64,000 nucleotides of DNA from Cymbidium sinense (Eukaryota; Streptophyta; Magnoliopsida; Asparagales; Orchidaceae). The number at the start of each line of letters is the position of its first letter. Position 1 is the first letter of the stretch. The position numbers and the translations under genes were made by a program. The stretch lies in assembly GCA_021442155.1 (NCBI GenBank), contig CM038215.1:207446982-207510981 (forward strand). Reading direction: 5' to 3'. Positions 60,829 through 64,000 of this stretch are shown piece after piece. Below the pieces are notes generated by a model that searched no databases, was not told where the DNA came from, and worked only from the letters and a program-made list of their open reading frames with translations.

Positions 60829-63800
60829 AGTGTTACTAGCTAACATCACCTAAGTGATTATAAAATCATGATTTCAGTCTTATAAATGCAAGATGGCTGG
60901 GCTATTATATTTAAGAATGAAAACTATAAGCCTAGACTCAATCCCTAATCCTAAGATCATGAATGATATATTATGCACCAAACTAAGCAACAAATTTTAT
61001 TTTTTTATTTACTTTGGAGTCATAATTTTATTTAAGGCTTTAGGTATGCAAATTCACACCTAAAATGACATGTAGTTAAAAATGAGTCATGGACTAAATC
61101 AATGAGAGAAGGCACACTTCTTAGGAAGGTGGTCATCCTCATAAGTTAAATGCCCATTCTATGCAATAGGTGAAGTGCCCAATTTAAGAAGTACAAAGAA
61201 TATACTCGTATGGTTCACAAAGTCTAATTATTTCTAGTTATTTTTAGTTTTTTATGCCTATGGCTTTAATTGAATGAGGTTATGAGTTATTTATTTATAT
61301 TTGAGTTAAATTAGTTTAATAAGATAGAAAATTTTAGTTTTCTTAAGAGCCTAATGCATCCAGGCTTCATCATAGAATACAACAATCACATAAAGAAATC
61401 TATGAAAAAATATGCAGTTTTATTATGCACCCTAAAATAAATTAATCCAAATTCAAATTAAATTAAATAGGTCAGTGTGGTCGGGTATTGCTATCACTTT
61501 GAAAAAATAAAAAGTGGGCAGCCGAGCTCTACTCTTATATAGTATGGTCAAGAATTAAAAAAGTTTGATCTATGGGGTCTTCATTAATTTTGAGAATGTT
61601 GCCTTCTTCAAGGACCTCCTTAGGCACCACTAGGGACCATCAAATAGGTACATTCAACTCTTATTAATCTTAAACCCCATAGATTCTTAATCTAATTTTA
61701 AGCTCAAATTATATTTTAAAATTCCAAAATAAAATTTTAAACCCATAAAATAAATATTGGAAAACAATAACACACTAGCAATTTATATTTTAAACATATG
61801 GGCTTAGGATCAATGATTACCAAGCCCACCTATCTTATTGGCTATGCTTAGGGAGTTAAGCAGTACATGCAAACAAATATCATTTATTATTTTGTATCAA
61901 CTATCCCTTTGAGAATAGCCCCTTACAGAAAATGGTAATAGCTTAAAAAGAATGTCCTAACATCCTAGACTAGCAAGCAAATAATCTTAACTGTCCAGTC
62001 TAAAATAATACATCACTAAATAAGAAAAATATCACATCATAAATAATACATCAGCCTAGCCTAATTCTAGGGTAGGTGATCTAGTATTTTAGTGAGTGAA
62101 AAGAGGCTTGTGTGGTATGATTGCATTAGGCTTTTTTTAGGTTTATGCTTTAATTTGATTTCAGAGCTTGTTCAATTTTACCATTAAATGATTTAAATAA
62201 TTTTGAATTTTATTTTACTTTTAGGTTTATTTTTGTGTTAAAGTTGAAATCAAGTTTTAAAGAATGAAAAATAAAATATATTCTCCTTAGGGCAGAATCA
62301 ATTTTATTAATCATCCTAATCCTAAGAGAATGGAATCCCCATCATAAGATAAAAATTTATTTTAAGGGTTAAACTAAGAACTTTTGTATCTTAATTAACC
62401 AATCTAAATTTATATAAATGATTTAATTGAATTAGATTTGATTTGATCAATGTTTATTTGTTTTAGTTTGAGTTGATTTACTTTCATGTGTTTTGGTTGT
62501 TGATATTGATTTTAAATTTATTGGGTTTTAGTTTAGTTTAATTCAGTCTTAACAATTTAATTAATATTTAATTACTTTCTTTGAATTAATATTTAATTCC
62601 TTTCTTAGTTTCATTTTATTGAATTTTATGGTGTTTATGTTGATTAAATAATTTTAAATGTTATTTGAATTTGGTTAATATGTTTTAATTTAATTAATTT
62701 ATGATTTGATTGAATTTTAAGTAATCTTTTATTTAAATTCCAATTAATATTTTGATCATTTAATTTATTAAGTTTGGTTATTTGATTTGATGATTATTTA
62801 GTCTAATTTATTTGATCTTTTATTTTAATTTAATTGATTTGTTTGGTTTGTTTAAGCTTTATGTTGATTGATTTATTTTGGCATTGTTTGAAATTAGTAG
62901 TAATTGAATATGATTTAATGGCTTGAAGTTTATATTTAATTCTATGCTTATTTGTTTTGATTAAGGTTTACTTATTTATTAGTTTGTTTAGATTAGGCAA
63001 CTTAAATATTTGCTTTGATTTCAATTGATTATTTATAATTGGACTTTCATTTAATTTGATTTATTTATTTTCTTAATTAAAATTTGGTTAATGTCCTTAA
63101 TTAATAGTTCATGTTTAATTAAATGTTTACACTTATATATTTAAATGTTAGTTAATTCATCTTATTCAAATAAATTGAATTTGATCTAATTTGGTTATAT
63201 ATTGAATTGATTTAAGTTTACTTTAATTATATTTGACTTGATTTAACTAGCATTCAATGACTAGTCAAGATGAGTTTGATTTATGATCAATTTTATTTAA
63301 AGTTTAATGATTAATCAAGGTTCAATTTAGTATGATCAATTTATAGTTGAGATTCAATGTTTTATCAAGGTTTAATTGGGTTAGTTTGATCTATATAGTT
63401 AACTAAGTTGATTGGATATTCATGATTGACTTAGTTACTTTATTTATTTGTTTAAAATTTGGTTTAAATGATTGGTTTAAATAGATTCATTAATTCCATC
63501 ATGATTAATTCGGTTAAAATATGACTAATGATTAATTGGATGTTTTGATTTAGTCGATGAGTTTGAGTAATAATTATCTAAGTTTATCTTATCTAAATTG
63601 ATTTGTTCATATTAGGCTTGACTTAGATGTTTAGTTTAATTAATTAAAATAAAGACTATTTAGGTTTAATATGATTAATTTAATTATGTGATTAACTTGA
63701 CTAATGGATTTGATTAAATTAATTATGGGTTAACCAATTATTTAATTTAACCATGATTATTTTGATTAAAATTGATATTGAATTTAATTAAGTGTTTGAT

Positions 63801-64000
63801 TTAAGTTAAGTTTGATTTAAGGATTAGTTTTGATATGACCTAATTAAGAGTTTCATTTAAGTTTAGTTGACTTAAGAATTATTACTATTATTACTTTATA
63901 AGGTTTATTTAATTTAATTTTGTTCAGTTAAATGATTAATTAATTTGATTTGAAGTTTCTTTACTAAAGTGATTATGGGTTGGGCTTCATTAGAAATTAG
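60829..64000 (-). mobile_element. Copy A7, continuation (A9) to the window end
   Basis: On the minus strand it continues A7 without a gap. AGTGTTACTAGCTAACATC at 60829 faces rc AGTGGCAGCCAGCTAACTCC (49130-49150). The CAAGATGGCTGGGCTATTAT phrase, the GCATTAGGCTC segment (61350), the stem-loop module (61515-61541), CCCACCTATCTT (61828) and the GTGTGGTATG segment (62110) follow in order. From about 62200 the sequence becomes C-poor, TTAATT/TTTGATT-rich and too diverged to match block by block. Confidence 0.7.
61515..61541 (-). other. TATAAGGG-type stem-loop module in A9
   Basis: On the minus strand: TATAAGAGTAGAGCTCGG then CTGCCC. One stem pair is lost and one becomes T-G. Confidence 0.6.

Noticed and set aside
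1..64000. tRNA, rRNA or organelle-derived DNA
   Set aside because: I looked for tRNA T-loop words (GGTTCGA.TCC) and for typical plastid or mitochondrial gene sequence and saw none that fit a cloverleaf or a known gene.

Overview
This window is AT-rich nuclear DNA of a flowering plant, in a gene-poor, repeat-dominated region. The evidence is decayed transposons of typical plant families (a CACTA/Spm element with a TNP2-type transposase, a Ty3/gypsy pol, an RTE-type LINE tail with (TTG)n) plus fragments of two plant nuclear genes: a plastid mechanosensitive channel of the MSL2/MSL3 type and mitochondrial pyruvate dehydrogenase kinase. No reading frame looks like an intact working gene. Nearly all frames longer than 60 codons fall inside repeats. 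The species cannot be named from the sequence.

The main content is a dispersed family of large non-coding elements, called family A here, covering roughly 37 kb. A copy starts with TGTTGACCTCAC, which forms an imperfect palindromic head. It then runs through tandem units with a small palindrome, a G-poor stretch full of TTGACC/GGTCAA, a GC-richer block, AT-rich sequence, a duplicated GGACATCCC module, a TATAAGGG plus stem-loop module, and a tail with a conserved 22-nt hairpin ending in ...CACCACA. The most complete copy (41933-49947, 8.0 kb) has TG...CA ends and a perfect 5-bp target duplication (ATTGG), and it sits inside another copy that resumes after it. It therefore behaves like an LTR-retrotransposon product, perhaps a giant solo LTR.

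Layout: 1-7099 holds two family A copies in opposite orientation. 7100-9150 holds an RTE tail and an MSL2/3-like fragment. 9155-12250 and 22440-25285 are inverted copies of a second repeat, family B, with GTGCC-type word repeats and a 63-bp minisatellite; the left copy also holds a gag-like pseudogene. Between them lies an old CACTA element (14983-21723, target duplication TGC) with both genes broken. 25290-32066 is a Ty3/gypsy element on the minus strand with diverged LTRs, interrupted by a family A copy. 34105-34655 is a PDK pseudogene. From 36060 to the end, family A copies are nested in one another: copy A4 is split by A5 and then by A6, A6 by the minus-strand A7, and A7 by A8.

Nothing here works as an operon or pathway. 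The window is a record of successive insertions, inversions and decay. The most notable signals are the family A architecture, compensatory base changes in two of its stem-loops (one shared with family B), and a 40-bp retroposon scrap with a perfect 17-bp duplication and a recognisable empty site.
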